Of a stretch of 64,000 nt of DNA, positions 24,839 through 33,617 are shown one piece after another; position 1 is the stretch's first letter; every line of letters begins with the position of its first letter. Under the pieces are notes generated by a model, which was not told where the DNA came from, ran no database searches, and worked only from the letters and a program-made list of their open reading frames with translations. Where the stretch lies: assembly GCA_947476465.1 (NCBI GenBank), contig CANJQN010000001.1:124001-188000 (forward strand). The letters run 5' to 3'. The DNA comes from Comamonadaceae bacterium (GTDB lineage Bacteria; Pseudomonadota; Gammaproteobacteria; Burkholderiales; Burkholderiaceae_C). A program made the position numbers and the translations under genes.

Positions 24839-25716
24839 GCGACGGCCCCCCCGGTGGTGGCAGTGCGTCGCTTGGACAGCTTGTGGTCGCGCCACTTGAC
24901 GATCAGGGTATCGGCCACGCCGCGCGGCAAAAAGATGATCACCAGGCCCAGCAACAGGCCATGCATGACCATCCGGTAGTCTGAGAAGACCCGGAACAAC
25001 TCCGGCAGCAGGCTCAGAATGATCGCTCCGCACAAGGCCCCCCAAACCGTCATGCTGCCGCCCAGCACGACCATCGCCAACACGTTGACCAGCATCTGGA
25101 ATCCGAACACACCCGGGGTGATCGAATAGCTGTTCAAGGCATGCAGGCCGCCGGCCAGACCGGCGATCGCGCCGGAAAGGATGAACGCGATCATGTGGTG
25201 CTTGTGCACCGAAATGCCAAGCGTCACCGCCACCGTTTCGTCTTCCCGAATGACATCGAATGCCCGTCCGACACTGTTGGCGCCCAGGGCGCGCAAGAGC
25301 AGGACGACCACCAGCACGGTTCCTAGCAGCACGCTGGTGCCGACGGACTTGGGAATGCTGTTGATGCCGATCGAGCCGTTGGTGATGGACGTGGCGTTGA
25401 TCGCCGCGGAAAGGACGATCTGCACCAGCGCCAGCGTTGCCAATGCCTGGAACACGCCGCGCAAACGAGACAGCGGGAGCGCGACCATCGCGCCGGCGAC
25501 GGTGCCGATCGCCAGCGCGGCGGCGAGTCCCGCGCTGGCGGGCAGTCCCGCCTTGGTCACGCACAGCGCGGCGGCATAGGCGCCCAATGCGGCGAACGCC
25601 GCTGTCCCCAACGAGAACAGGCCGGCGCGCAACACGATGTACTGGCTGAACGCCAACAGGGAGTTGAACAGGATCAGGTCCGCCAACGATCCATAACTTG
25701 CGAGGAATTCGATCAT
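24835..25716 (-). CDS. livM: ABC transporter permease LivM
   Basis: A 293-residue membrane protein with eight or more hydrophobic segments. The diagnostic cytoplasmic loop GRAFDVIREDETVAVTLGI (EAA-like) and the following HHMIAFILSGAIAGLAGGLHA are present. It overlaps LivH by 4 nt upstream and LivG by 4 nt downstream. Confidence 0.92.
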   Translation of the reverse strand: MIEFLASYGSLADLILFNSLLAFSQYIVLRAGLFSLGTAAFAALGAYAAALCVTKAGLPASAGLAAALAIGTVAGAMVALPLSRLRGVFQALATLALVQIVLSAAINATSITNGSIGINSIPKSVGTSVLLGTVLVVVLLLRALGANSVGRAFDVIREDETVAVTLGISVHKHHMIAFILSGAIAGLAGGLHALNSYSITPGVFGFQMLVNVLAMVVLGGSMTVWGALCGAIILSLLPELFRVFSDYRMVMHGLLLGLVIIFLPRGVADTLIVKWRDHKLSKRRTATTGGAVA

Positions 25717-26606
25717 TGCCGTGCCACCCGCATGGTCGCGGTCGCTTTTCCGAAGAGCCCAGTCGGGCGGAAGATCAGCACGACGAACAGCGTCGAGAAG
25801 ACAATTGCATCAGCCACACCCGCCGACACGTAGGCAACGCTCAGGGTCTGGATCAGCCCGATCGCCAGTCCGGCGATCAGCGCGCCCGGAATGCTCCCAA
25901 GTCCACCGAGGATGATGACAACGAAGGCCCGCAACAGAAACGGCTCGCCCATCATGAAATGCACGGAGTTGAACGCGAGGCCGATCAACACGCCGGCGAC
26001 ACCAGCAAGGGCGCCCGAGATGAAGAACACCTGGAAATTGATCAACCCCGGATTGATCCCCAGCAGCCGCGAGGTTTGCTCCGAGTAAGCGACCGCCCTG
26101 ATGTGAAGTCCGTACTTCGTGCGATAGAGGTACGTGAGCAACCCCACCACGAAGAGCGCTGCGACCGCCATGATCACGAGTTGAAGCAGCTGGACGCGCA
26201 CGCCGGCCACATTGAATATGACGATAGGGAACGCGTCGAAGGGAAAGCGCATGACCTCCGTCTTGGAGATCTTCTGCGCGGCCGCCAGCAGAACCAGATC
26301 GGCCCCCAGGGACGCGACAAGCGTCGAGAACTCGAAATTGGCCTGCTTGCGCAACGGCCGGAAAGCCAGCCAGTCCAGCAGGACCGAGACCATGCCGCCA
26401 GCCAACATCGCCGCCGCCAGCGCCACGAACAGGGGCGCCTCAAGGGCGGTGACGACATAGAGGCCGGTGAAGGCCCCGATCATGAACACCGATCCCTGCG
26501 CCATGTTCATGATGCGATTGACCCCGAAGATCAACGTGAACCCGAGCGCAAACAGCCCGTAGACACTGCCAACCACCAAGCCGTTCAGGATCTGCTGAAA
26601 CAGCAT
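25713..26606 (-). CDS. livH: ABC transporter permease LivH
   Basis: A 297-residue membrane protein opening with LFQQILNGLVVGSVYGLFALG. The central loop AVAYSEQTSRLLGINPGLINFQVFFISGALAGVAG is diagnostic for LivH. It is the first gene of the five-gene liv operon and is divergent from the esterase gene across a 219-nt AT-rich region. Confidence 0.93.
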   Translation of the reverse strand: MLFQQILNGLVVGSVYGLFALGFTLIFGVNRIMNMAQGSVFMIGAFTGLYVVTALEAPLFVALAAAMLAGGMVSVLLDWLAFRPLRKQANFEFSTLVASLGADLVLLAAAQKISKTEVMRFPFDAFPIVIFNVAGVRVQLLQLVIMAVAALFVVGLLTYLYRTKYGLHIRAVAYSEQTSRLLGINPGLINFQVFFISGALAGVAGVLIGLAFNSVHFMMGEPFLLRAFVVIILGGLGSIPGALIAGLAIGLIQTLSVAYVSAGVADAIVFSTLFVVLIFRPTGLFGKATATMRVARQ

Positions 26607-26825
26607 TCAAGAAGTCCTTTCCTCTGGGCCCCATGGCGACGGAATGGGCCCGCTTGACAAGACAGTTGTATCTGAGAACAAAATCAAGTCTATCTACAAA
26701 TACACGAACAATTAGGGCTGTCTCGGTCTTAGTCCGTTGGATTTAGGGAAAACGCTAGCTGGTTGCTCTAAAAGATTGAAGTCCTTGCGAGATTTGGTCG
26801 CGATTGCGAACGCCTTTACGACCTG
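26607..26825. promoter_or_regulatory. AT-rich divergent promoter region, liv operon / esterase
   Basis: This 219-nt gap is clearly more AT-rich than its surroundings. It contains TTGACA at 26654-26659 and a TTGTATCTGAGAACAA stretch (TTGT/ACAA arms, 26666-26681) that could be an IclR operator. Assignment to the IclR protein encoded at 28521 rests on neighbourhood only. Confidence 0.35.
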
Positions 26826-27779
26826 ATGCCACATAGTGAAAGTAGCGAGACCATGGCCAGCCCCGAACTCAACAAAGTCCTGGAATTCCTTCGCACGCCC
26901 CAGGCCGATCCCAATCCCTCGCTCGAGGCGCGCCGTGCCATGGTGGATGGCTGGGCGGACATGCTGCCGCCAGGGCCTGAAATGGTCTTCGAACGCGTCG
27001 TGCTCGATGGGCACATCCCTGCTGAATGGGTACGTGCACCGAGATCGCGGCCCGACCGCCTGGTTCTGTACTTTCATGGCGGCGGCTTCACGATGGGGTC
27101 GGCGAAGAACTACCGCGACCTGGCATCTCGCCTGGCGCAAGCGGCGCAGGCGACTGTCCTGACGATTGACTACCGCCTGGCGCCTGAACACCCCTACCCC
27201 GCAGGACTCGACGACTGCGTCTGCGCATACCAGTGGCTGCTGCGAAACGGTTGGCAGGCGAGTCAACTTGTGGTGGCTGGGGATTCGGCGGGGGCCGGTT
27301 TGGTGTTGTCCGCCTTGCTCACGCTGCGCACGCAATGCACGCCGTTGCCGTCGGCGTGCGTGTGCATCTCGCCGTTTGCCGACCTGACCCTCAGCGGCGA
27401 CTCGGTCACCACGCGGGCGGCGCTCGATCCCATCGTGCGCAGGGCGAGCGCCATGGGTTCCGTGGAACGGTACATTCCCGGCGGCTCGGCGACCGATCCC
27501 CTTGTGTCGCCCGTGTTCGCCACCTTCGAGGGGTTTCCGCCGATGCTGATCCTGGTCGGCAGCCATGAAAGCCTGCTGGATGACTCGGTCCGGGTGGCCG
27601 CGGCCGCCGAAGCAGTGGGTGTCGAAGTCGAGTTGGAGGTCTGGGAAGAGATGTTTCATATCTGGCCCTATTTCGCGGCCATGCTGCCCGAGGGCCAACG
27701 TGCGATCGAGCGAATGGGAAGCTTCATCGATCAGGTCATGCGCAGGCAGACGGGCCTTCGCGATCAGGAGCCGATGTGA
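26826..27779 (+). CDS. Alpha/beta hydrolase, HSL-type esterase
   Basis: A 317-residue cytoplasmic esterase of the hormone-sensitive-lipase family. Seen are the oxyanion motif YFHGGGFTMGS, the nucleophile GDSAGAGL, and the late region LILVGSHESLLDD with catalytic Asp/Glu and EMFHIWP with catalytic His. The start could be 26826 or the ATG at 26853. The stop overlaps the GTG of the SDR gene. Within this three-gene unit it probably hydrolyses an ester or lactone to give the alcohol oxidised by the SDR (inference). Confidence 0.9.
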   Translation: MPHSESSETMASPELNKVLEFLRTPQADPNPSLEARRAMVDGWADMLPPGPEMVFERVVLDGHIPAEWVRAPRSRPDRLVLYFHGGGFTMGSAKNYRDLASRLAQAAQATVLTIDYRLAPEHPYPAGLDDCVCAYQWLLRNGWQASQLVVAGDSAGAGLVLSALLTLRTQCTPLPSACVCISPFADLTLSGDSVTTRAALDPIVRRASAMGSVERYIPGGSATDPLVSPVFATFEGFPPMLILVGSHESLLDDSVRVAAAAEAVGVEVELEVWEEMFHIWPYFAAMLPEGQRAIERMGSFIDQVMRRQTGLRDQEPM

Positions 27780-28534
27780 GACTGCTCGAAGGAAGAAGTG
27801 CGCTGGTTTCCGGTGGAGCGTCGGGTATTGGCCGAGCCGCTTGCATGTCGTTCGCGCGGGAAGGCGCGGCGGTCTGCGTGGTCGACCGCGACATCCAGGG
27901 TGCACGCCGCACCTGCGAGCTCATCGCCGATGCGGGCGGGCGGGCGAGCGCAATACTGGCCGACGTATCGCTCGAGCACGACGTGCTTCGAATGATGGAC
28001 GAGGGCGAGCACGCCTACGGGCGCATCACGTGCTACTTCAACAATGCAGGCATCGGAACGACCGAAACCAACAGCCGCAAGAAGCTGCTTGCGGAAATCG
28101 CGCTCGCGGACTGGCAGCGAATGCTCGATGTCAACCTCACGGGCGTGTTCCTTTGCCTCAAAGCGCAATTGGCCCGGCTGGGCACGCAGGGCGGGGCCAT
28201 CGTCAATACCGCATCGATCGGCGGCTTGACGGCGCTGCAGGGCGCCGCAGCCTATGTGGCGAGCAAGCACGGTGTCATCGGCCTGACTCGCAGCGCGGCG
28301 ATCGAGTACGCACACGCGGGCATTCGCGTCAACGCGGTATGTCCAGGCCACATCGTCACGCCGCTGATCGGTGAGGTACCGGCTTCGGACACTCGTGTCA
28401 CGCGGGTGCCGATGGGCCGCTGCGGAACGCCCGAAGAAATTGCCGACCTGGTGACCTGGCTGTGCTCCAGCCAGGCGTCCTTCGTGACCGGCGCCACCTT
28501 CACGGCCGACGGCGGAAGGCTTGCCGGTGGATAG
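27776..28534 (+). CDS. SDR family oxidoreductase
   Basis: A 252-residue classical SDR starting with GTG coupled to the esterase stop. VSGGASGIGRAA, VVDRD (NAD-type Asp), NNAGIGTTE and the triad TASIGG...YVASK are intact, and the C-terminus FTADGG is canonical. It probably oxidises a secondary alcohol produced by the esterase. It overlaps the IclR start region by 14 nt. Confidence 0.9.
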   Translation: MRLLEGRSALVSGGASGIGRAACMSFAREGAAVCVVDRDIQGARRTCELIADAGGRASAILADVSLEHDVLRMMDEGEHAYGRITCYFNNAGIGTTETNSRKKLLAEIALADWQRMLDVNLTGVFLCLKAQLARLGTQGGAIVNTASIGGLTALQGAAAYVASKHGVIGLTRSAAIEYAHAGIRVNAVCPGHIVTPLIGEVPASDTRVTRVPMGRCGTPEEIADLVTWLCSSQASFVTGATFTADGGRLAGG

Positions 28535-29348
28535 CTTCAATCCTCAGGACGATGGCGGACCACGCTCGCCCGTGCGAACGCTGCGCATCCTCGAACTGGT
28601 GGCGGAGGCCAACGGAAGCTTGACGCTGGCCCAGCTAAGCCAGCGGATGGCCATCCCCAAGACAAGCGCCTACAGCTTGTTGCGCCCGCTGGTGGCGCAC
28701 AACTATCTCGTGTACGCCGACAAGAAGTACCGGCTGGGTCCGGCCACATTCAGGTTGACGTTCATGGCCAATCGAAGCTCCCTGTTCGGGAACCTGCATC
28801 CGCTCATGGAAAAGCTGTCCGACGAGATCAGCGAAACCGTGTCGCTCAGCATGCTGGATCCGACAGAGCGCGTGATCGAATACATGTCCGTCGTGGAGTC
28901 GAACAAGTCCATCCGCTACGTGGTCAAGACCGGAACGCGCCGGCCACTGTATTGCGTCTCATCGGGCATCGTGCTGCTCGCCTGGCAAGCGGACGCGTGG
29001 ATCGACTACTACCTGAAGACTACCGATTTTCAGCAGTTCACCGCAGCCACCGTCACCGACCCGAAGCAGCTGAGGCGGCGGCTCTCGGACGTGCGCGAGA
29101 AAGGTTTTGTGATCAGCGTCGGCGAGTTTTCGGACGACGTCTACGGCTTTTCGGCGCCGGTTTTTTCCCATCAGGACCGCGTGGTCGCCGCGCTTGGCAT
29201 CGGCGCACCGAGTTCGCGAGCATTCCAGCACAAGGAGTTCTATCTCGGTTTGCTGATCGAGACGGCGGCGAAGATGTCGCAGCTGTTTCAAGGGGAGGTT
29301 GCGCGGGATCCCAATGAAACTCACCCCACCAAAGCCAGCGCCGCGTAA
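28521..29348 (+). CDS. IclR-family transcriptional regulator
   Basis: A 275-residue protein. An N-terminal winged helix (RTLRILELVAEANGSLTLAQLSQRMAIPKTSAYSLLRPL) is followed by the IclR effector domain (HPLMEKLSDEISETVSLSMLD, then YCVSSGIVLLAW and FSAPVFSHQDRVVAALGIG). The start is TTG 28521 or GTG 28527; the latter has GGAAGG upstream. It likely controls the esterase-SDR unit and the divergent liv operon, with a small carboxylate as effector. Confidence 0.9.
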   Translation: MPVDSFNPQDDGGPRSPVRTLRILELVAEANGSLTLAQLSQRMAIPKTSAYSLLRPLVAHNYLVYADKKYRLGPATFRLTFMANRSSLFGNLHPLMEKLSDEISETVSLSMLDPTERVIEYMSVVESNKSIRYVVKTGTRRPLYCVSSGIVLLAWQADAWIDYYLKTTDFQQFTAATVTDPKQLRRRLSDVREKGFVISVGEFSDDVYGFSAPVFSHQDRVVAALGIGAPSSRAFQHKEFYLGLLIETAAKMSQLFQGEVARDPNETHPTKASAA

Positions 29349-30253
29349 TCCCCCACCCGGTCCCCCAAGCCCGCTGGCACCAGCTCACACCCGTCGGTCA
29401 TCGCCGGCAACCTCCCGCGCAGTTGATCGACAAGACGCGGCAACAGCAACTCCTGGTTGTGTAGAAACACACTGCCCCCCAGGCTGATGCGCTGCAGGTC
29501 CAGCAGCACTGTGATGTCGTACAGCGCGCGGCCCATGACCCGGCACAGTTCGTCGACCAGTTGCAGCGCCTTCGCATCCCCGGCCACGGCGCGCGCCATC
29601 AGGGTCGAGGCCGATTCACCAAATCGCTTGTGGATTGAGTTCCCGCCGACCAGGCTTTCCAGGTCGCCCACGTTGCCGCAGCCGCACACGGCCTGCGTGT
29701 CGTCCGAGACAAAGGTGTGGCCCAGGTGGCCCGCATTGCCCTGCTTGCCGCGCAGCACCACGCCACCCACGCACAGCCCGCAGCCGACGCCCGTGCTCCA
29801 GGTCACATACGCGCAGTGATCGATGTCTTGCAGGGCGCCCCAGTGGCGCTCCGCCTCCAGCGCCGCGATGCCGTCGTTCTCTACACGCACGCGGGCAAAG
29901 CGGCGCCGCAGCGGGCCCTCCAGGGTCGCGGTGCGCCAGTCGTTGGGCAGGCGTGCATCGCCACCCGCCAGGGCGCCGCAGATATTGGGCGTAGCCAGCT
30001 CGATTCCGCCAGGGCCCAGCACAAAGGGCCCGGGTGCGGCCACGCCGGCATCCTGAACCACCATGGGTTCAACGCCGAGCTGGGCACAAGCCGCGTCCAC
30101 CATCGTCACCACCTGCCGGGCCAGCGCATCGTTATCGCCGGTGCGCGCGGTCGGCGCGTATTGGTGCGCCAACAGCTCCAGGCCACGGACCGGATCGTTC
30201 AGACTGACCGAAACCTTGGTACCCCCGATGTCGATGCAGGCGCGCAGGGTCAT
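29321..30253 (-). CDS. ROK-family sugar kinase / repressor-like protein
   Basis: A 310-residue protein with the ROK ATP-binding start CIDIGGTKVSVSL. A Cys-rich zinc motif (HLGHTFVSDDTQAVCGCGNVGDLE) follows the catalytic ENDGIAALEAE region. It probably phosphorylates a hexose. It lacks a helix-turn-helix, so it is a kinase rather than a NagC-type repressor. The ATG overlaps the stop of the upstream DUF2905 gene (ATGA). Its 3' end overlaps the convergent IclR gene by 28 bp. Confidence 0.88.
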   Translation of the reverse strand: MTLRACIDIGGTKVSVSLNDPVRGLELLAHQYAPTARTGDNDALARQVVTMVDAACAQLGVEPMVVQDAGVAAPGPFVLGPGGIELATPNICGALAGGDARLPNDWRTATLEGPLRRRFARVRVENDGIAALEAERHWGALQDIDHCAYVTWSTGVGCGLCVGGVVLRGKQGNAGHLGHTFVSDDTQAVCGCGNVGDLESLVGGNSIHKRFGESASTLMARAVAGDAKALQLVDELCRVMGRALYDITVLLDLQRISLGGSVFLHNQELLLPRLVDQLRGRLPAMTDGCELVPAGLGDRVGDYAALALVG

Positions 30254-30447
30254 CACAGCAGCTTGGAAACACCCGCCGCCAGCACGCTGAGCAGCAAGGT
30301 GGTGGTCAGCGGGATGAACCACTCGCGCCCGAACAGGCGGAACCGGAAGTCACCCGGCAGCTTGCCGAAACCCAGTCGGTTCAATAGCGGCGTGAACCAG
30401 CTGATCAGCATCAGCGCGAGAAAGATGACGATGATCCAGCGAATCAT
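30253..30447 (-). CDS. DUF2905 small membrane protein
   Basis: A 64-residue protein with two transmembrane segments (IIVIFLALMLISW and PLTTTLLLSVLAAG) around a basic loop containing LPGDFRFRLFGREWFIPL, the conserved DUF2905 block. Function unknown. It lies between the methyltransferase (25 nt upstream) and the ROK gene, on the same strand. Confidence 0.88.
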   Translation of the reverse strand: MIRWIIVIFLALMLISWFTPLLNRLGFGKLPGDFRFRLFGREWFIPLTTTLLLSVLAAGVSKLL

Positions 30448-30472
30448 GAAATGAGCCTGTTTTTCTGCCTGT

Positions 30473-31570
30473 TCACAGCGTTGCGGTGCGGTCGCCTTCG
30501 CGAAACCCGGGCGCGTCCCAGAACGGCCCCTTGTGCAGGCCGATCACCTTGAACAGCTCGCCCATCTCGTGTTCGGCAATGAGGCGCTGGCCCGCCACGC
30601 GCTGGGCCAGCGGCGCCTGCGCCAGCAGGGGCACGATGCCGCAGTTGATCAGAAAACGCGCCTGGCTGGTGTAACCCAGCGTGGCCAGCCCGGCCTCTTG
30701 CGCGGCCAGCGCGATGCCAGTGAAGTCGACATGGGCGGTGATGTCCTTTTGCCCCACATCGGCCAGCGGGTCGGTGTCGGCCAGATGGGCGCGGTGGCAC
30801 ATCAGCGTGCCCATGTGCCGCTGCGGGTGGTAGTACTCGGCCTCGGGAAAACCGTAGTCGATGAAGAAGGCCGCGCCGCGCTCGAGCCGGTCGGCCAGGG
30901 TGCGGATGAAGGCCTGCGCGTGCAGGTGGATCTCGGTCAGCACATCCTGTTTGCCAGGGAAGTCGACCGGCGGGCGCAGCGCGGTCGGCACATCGGCCCA
31001 GGCCAGGCGGCCCTGGTGCCAGGCGATGCCGCGCTCGTGCCAGACGCCGTCCAGCCGCGCCAGCAGCTTGACCGGCATGGCGTCCAGCACCTCATTGCCC
31101 ACCACCACGCCGGCAAATTGCTCGGGCAGTTCGTCGACCCAGCGTACCCGCTCGCCAAAGTTCTCAAGGGTGGCCCGCTGGCGTTCGCGCAGGCTGCCGG
31201 ACAGATCGACGATGGTGTAGCGGCGCACCCGCTCGCCCAGGGTCTGCAGCAGTTGCTGCGCCAGCGTGCCGGTGCCGGCGCCGAACTCCCAGACCTCGTC
31301 GCAGCCGGTAGACCGCAGGGCGTCGTCCACCGCTGTGGCCAGCGCCTGGCCGAACAGCGGGCACATTTCCGGCGCGGTGACGAAATCGCTGCCCGATGCC
31401 GGCATGCTGCCGAACTTGCGCGAATCGTTGGCGTAGTAGCCCAGGCCCGGCGCATACAGTGCCTGGGCCATGAAGCGGTCAAACGGCAGCCAGCCGCCCG
31501 AGCGGGCGATGGAAGAGCGCAGCAGCGCCAGCAGCGCGCTCGTTACACTGGTTGTCTTGCCTGAAGTCAC
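30473..31570 (-). CDS. MidA/NDUFAF7-type SAM-dependent methyltransferase
   Basis: A protein of about 365 residues. The N-terminal GWLPFDRFMAQALYAPGLGYYAND and the SAM loop EVWEFGAGTGTLAQQLL are typical of the MidA/NDUFAF7 family, as are VVVGNEVLDAMPV and FIDYGFPEAEYYHPQRHMGTLMCH. In eukaryotes NDUFAF7 methylates an arginine of complex I; the bacterial target is not established. Starts at GTG 31570 or GTG 31546 are possible, since the first ATG lies inside the domain. It is divergent from the pteridine reductase-like gene, a usual arrangement in this bacterial group (from memory). Confidence 0.87.
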   Translation of the reverse strand: MTSGKTTSVTSALLALLRSSIARSGGWLPFDRFMAQALYAPGLGYYANDSRKFGSMPASGSDFVTAPEMCPLFGQALATAVDDALRSTGCDEVWEFGAGTGTLAQQLLQTLGERVRRYTIVDLSGSLRERQRATLENFGERVRWVDELPEQFAGVVVGNEVLDAMPVKLLARLDGVWHERGIAWHQGRLAWADVPTALRPPVDFPGKQDVLTEIHLHAQAFIRTLADRLERGAAFFIDYGFPEAEYYHPQRHMGTLMCHRAHLADTDPLADVGQKDITAHVDFTGIALAAQEAGLATLGYTSQARFLINCGIVPLLAQAPLAQRVAGQRLIAEHEMGELFKVIGLHKGPFWDAPGFREGDRTATL

Positions 31571-31589
31571 ACGCCGATTGTCCCCTGCA

Positions 31590-32363
31590 ATGAGCCCCGC
31601 CGAGCTTCCCGTCGTCCTCGTCACCGGCGCCGCGCGCCGGCTCGGCCGCGAGACCGCGCTGGCGCTGGCCGCGGCCGGCTGGCGGGTGGCGGTGCACTAC
31701 CGCGGCTCCGAAGCCGATGCGCAGCAGACCGTGGCCGACTGCCTGGCCGCCGGCCGCCCTGGTGCGCAATGCGCCGCCTTCCAGGCCGACCTGGCCGACG
31801 AGGCCGCCGCCCGCGCCCTGCTGCCATGCGTCGTGGCGCACTTCGGCCGCGTCGACGCGGTGGTGAACAACGCCTCCCTGTTCGAGCACGACGACCCAGC
31901 CAGCTTCGGCCATGCCGCGCTGCAGGCACACATGGCGACCAACCTCGCGGCGCCGGTGCTGCTGGCCCAGGCTCTTCACGCCCACGTCGCCGCGCGCGAG
32001 GGCACCGGGGTGGTGGTCAATCTGCTGGACCAGAAGCTGTGGAACCCTAACCCCGACTTCCTCAGCTACACCCTGTCCAAGGCGGCGCTGGAAGCCGCCA
32101 CCACGCTGCTGGCCCAGGCGCTGGCGCCGCGGCTGCGCGTGGTTGGCGTGGCGCCCGGCCTCACGCTCACCAGCCACCTGCTGGCCGACGAGAAGTTTCA
32201 GGCGCTGCACCGGTTGTCGCCGCTGGGCCGCTCATCGAGCCCGGCCGATGTGGTGGCCACGATCCGGTTCGCGCTGGAGAATCAATCGATCACCGGCACC
32301 ACGCTTCTGGTCGACGGTGGCCAGCACCTGATGAAGTTCGAACGCGATTTTTCGCTGATGTGA
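31590..32363 (+). CDS. SDR, pteridine reductase-like (FolM type)
   Basis: A 257-residue SDR. VTGAARRLGRETA at the cofactor loop contains the Arg-Arg typical of NADPH-using pteridine reductases. The active-site region NLLDQKLWNPNPDFLSYTLSKAAL has Tyr and Lys, with Asp in place of the usual Ser, as in FolM/PTR1. It probably reduces dihydromonapterin or dihydrofolate. It is directly followed by folB, supporting a pterin role. Confidence 0.85.
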   Translation: MSPAELPVVLVTGAARRLGRETALALAAAGWRVAVHYRGSEADAQQTVADCLAAGRPGAQCAAFQADLADEAAARALLPCVVAHFGRVDAVVNNASLFEHDDPASFGHAALQAHMATNLAAPVLLAQALHAHVAAREGTGVVVNLLDQKLWNPNPDFLSYTLSKAALEAATTLLAQALAPRLRVVGVAPGLTLTSHLLADEKFQALHRLSPLGRSSSPADVVATIRFALENQSITGTTLLVDGGQHLMKFERDFSLM

Positions 32364-32732
32364 ATGAGCAAGGCCGGCACCCAGATCCTCACCCTCACGG
32401 GCCTGCGCTTCGACGCCAACCTGGGCATTCTTGACCACGAGAAGGCCAGGCCCCAGCCGATACGCGTCGACGCCGAGCTGAACCTGGGCACCCAGCCGCT
32501 GCTGCCGCACGACGACGACATCCTGCATGTGCTCGACTACCGCAAGGTGCGCGCCATCATCATCGACGAGTGCACTGCGGTGCACGTCAACCTGCTGGAA
32601 AGCCTGATCGGCAAGCTCGCGCACCGGCTGATGCAACTGCCTGGCGTGATCGGGGTGCGGGTGAGCATCGCCAAGCTGGAAATTTTCGACGACTGCGAAG
32701 TGGCGATCCGGGTCGAGACCGGGCAGTGGTAG
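32364..32732 (+). CDS. folB: Dihydroneopterin aldolase
   Basis: A 122-residue protein of the FolB family. ILTLTGLRFDANLGILDHEKARPQPIRVDAEL contains the active-site Glu and the strand pattern of the T-fold. DYRKV and LLESLIGKLAHRLM match the substrate-binding helix region. It cleaves dihydroneopterin (or a monapterin isomer) to 6-hydroxymethyl-dihydropterin in folate synthesis. It begins at the base after the SDR stop. Confidence 0.9.
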   Translation: MSKAGTQILTLTGLRFDANLGILDHEKARPQPIRVDAELNLGTQPLLPHDDDILHVLDYRKVRAIIIDECTAVHVNLLESLIGKLAHRLMQLPGVIGVRVSIAKLEIFDDCEVAIRVETGQW

Positions 32733-32787
32733 GCGGCCTCGGCGGCGCATGGCGGCTGGCGGGTCGTCCGCGCTTACACTGCGCAAA

Positions 32788-33459
32788 ATGAACCAACCGG
32801 TACGTTCCTCCGCCAAGCGGATTCCGCCCGAGCCGGCGGAGCCCCGCACCAACGACCCCGAGCGCACCAAGGCCGACATCATCGAAGTGGCGATCCGCGA
32901 GTTCTCCGACAAGGGCCTCGCCGGTGCGCGTATCGACCTCATCGCCGAATCCATGCGCACCAGCAAGCGCATGATCTACTACTACTTCGGCAGCAAGGAA
33001 GGCCTGTACGTCGCTGCCCTAGAAGAGGCCTACCGGCGCATGCGCACGATCGAAACCAGCCTGCACCTGGAAGACCTGCCACCCGAGGACGCGCTGCGCA
33101 AGCTGGTGGGCTTCACCGTCGACTACCAGCTGGCCCACCCCGAGTTCATCCGACTGGTGATGAACGAGAACATGCACCGCGGCGAGTACCTGGCCCGCAG
33201 CCCCAGCATCCAGCAACTGAACGTGCCGGCCATAGAGGGGCTTCGTGGGGTGCTTGAGCGCGGCCAAGCGCAAGGACTGTTTCGCACCGGCATCGATGCG
33301 GTCGACCTGCACATGTCCATCAGCGCGCTCAGCGTGTTCAACGTCGCCAACCGCCACACCTTCTCGCTGATCTTCAAGCGAGACCTCGAATCGGCGGCGG
33401 CCATCGTGGCGCGGCGCGACAGCATCATCGAGATGATCGTGCGCTTCGTCCGGCGCTGA
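32788..33459 (+). CDS. TetR-family regulator of the quinate/shikimate unit
   Basis: A 223-residue protein. A helix-turn-helix (DIIEVAIREFSDKGLAGARIDLIAESMRTSKRMIYYYFGSKEGLY) is followed by a TetR ligand domain. The start ATG at 32788 overlaps an operator-like sequence (32790-32807) nearly identical to one ahead of the downstream TRAP operon, so it probably represses both itself and the operon. The effector is likely a quinate/shikimate pathway intermediate (inference). Confidence 0.92.
   Translation: MNQPVRSSAKRIPPEPAEPRTNDPERTKADIIEVAIREFSDKGLAGARIDLIAESMRTSKRMIYYYFGSKEGLYVAALEEAYRRMRTIETSLHLEDLPPEDALRKLVGFTVDYQLAHPEFIRLVMNENMHRGEYLARSPSIQQLNVPAIEGLRGVLERGQAQGLFRTGIDAVDLHMSISALSVFNVANRHTFSLIFKRDLESAAAIVARRDSIIEMIVRFVRR
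32790..32807. promoter_or_regulatory. Operator candidate over the TetR start codon
   Basis: GAACCAACCGGTACGTTC matches GAACTAACCAGTTCGTAC (33526-33543) at 14 of 18 positions. It begins on the G of the ATG, so binding would block early transcription or initiation. Confidence 0.5.
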
Positions 33460-33525
33460 CGTCGCCGCCGACGAAGCCGGCCCGCCACACGTTCAGCGAT
33501 CTACGGGTTTCCCCCGATTTTCCGA

Positions 33526-33543
33526 GAACTAACCAGTTCGTAC
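33526..33543. promoter_or_regulatory. Operator candidate ahead of the TRAP operon
   Basis: GAACT-AACC-AGTTC is a perfect 5-nt inverted repeat (33526-33539) extended by GTAC. It lies 67 nt after the TetR stop and 75-92 nt before the TRAP start codon. It is the natural target of the TetR protein encoded just upstream. Confidence 0.6.
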
Positions 33544-33617
33544 ATTAGGCCACCGTGATCCGGGGATGGTCCCCGAACAAAGCCGCGCCATGCACCGGCG
33601 CAAGGAGACAAGGCCTC

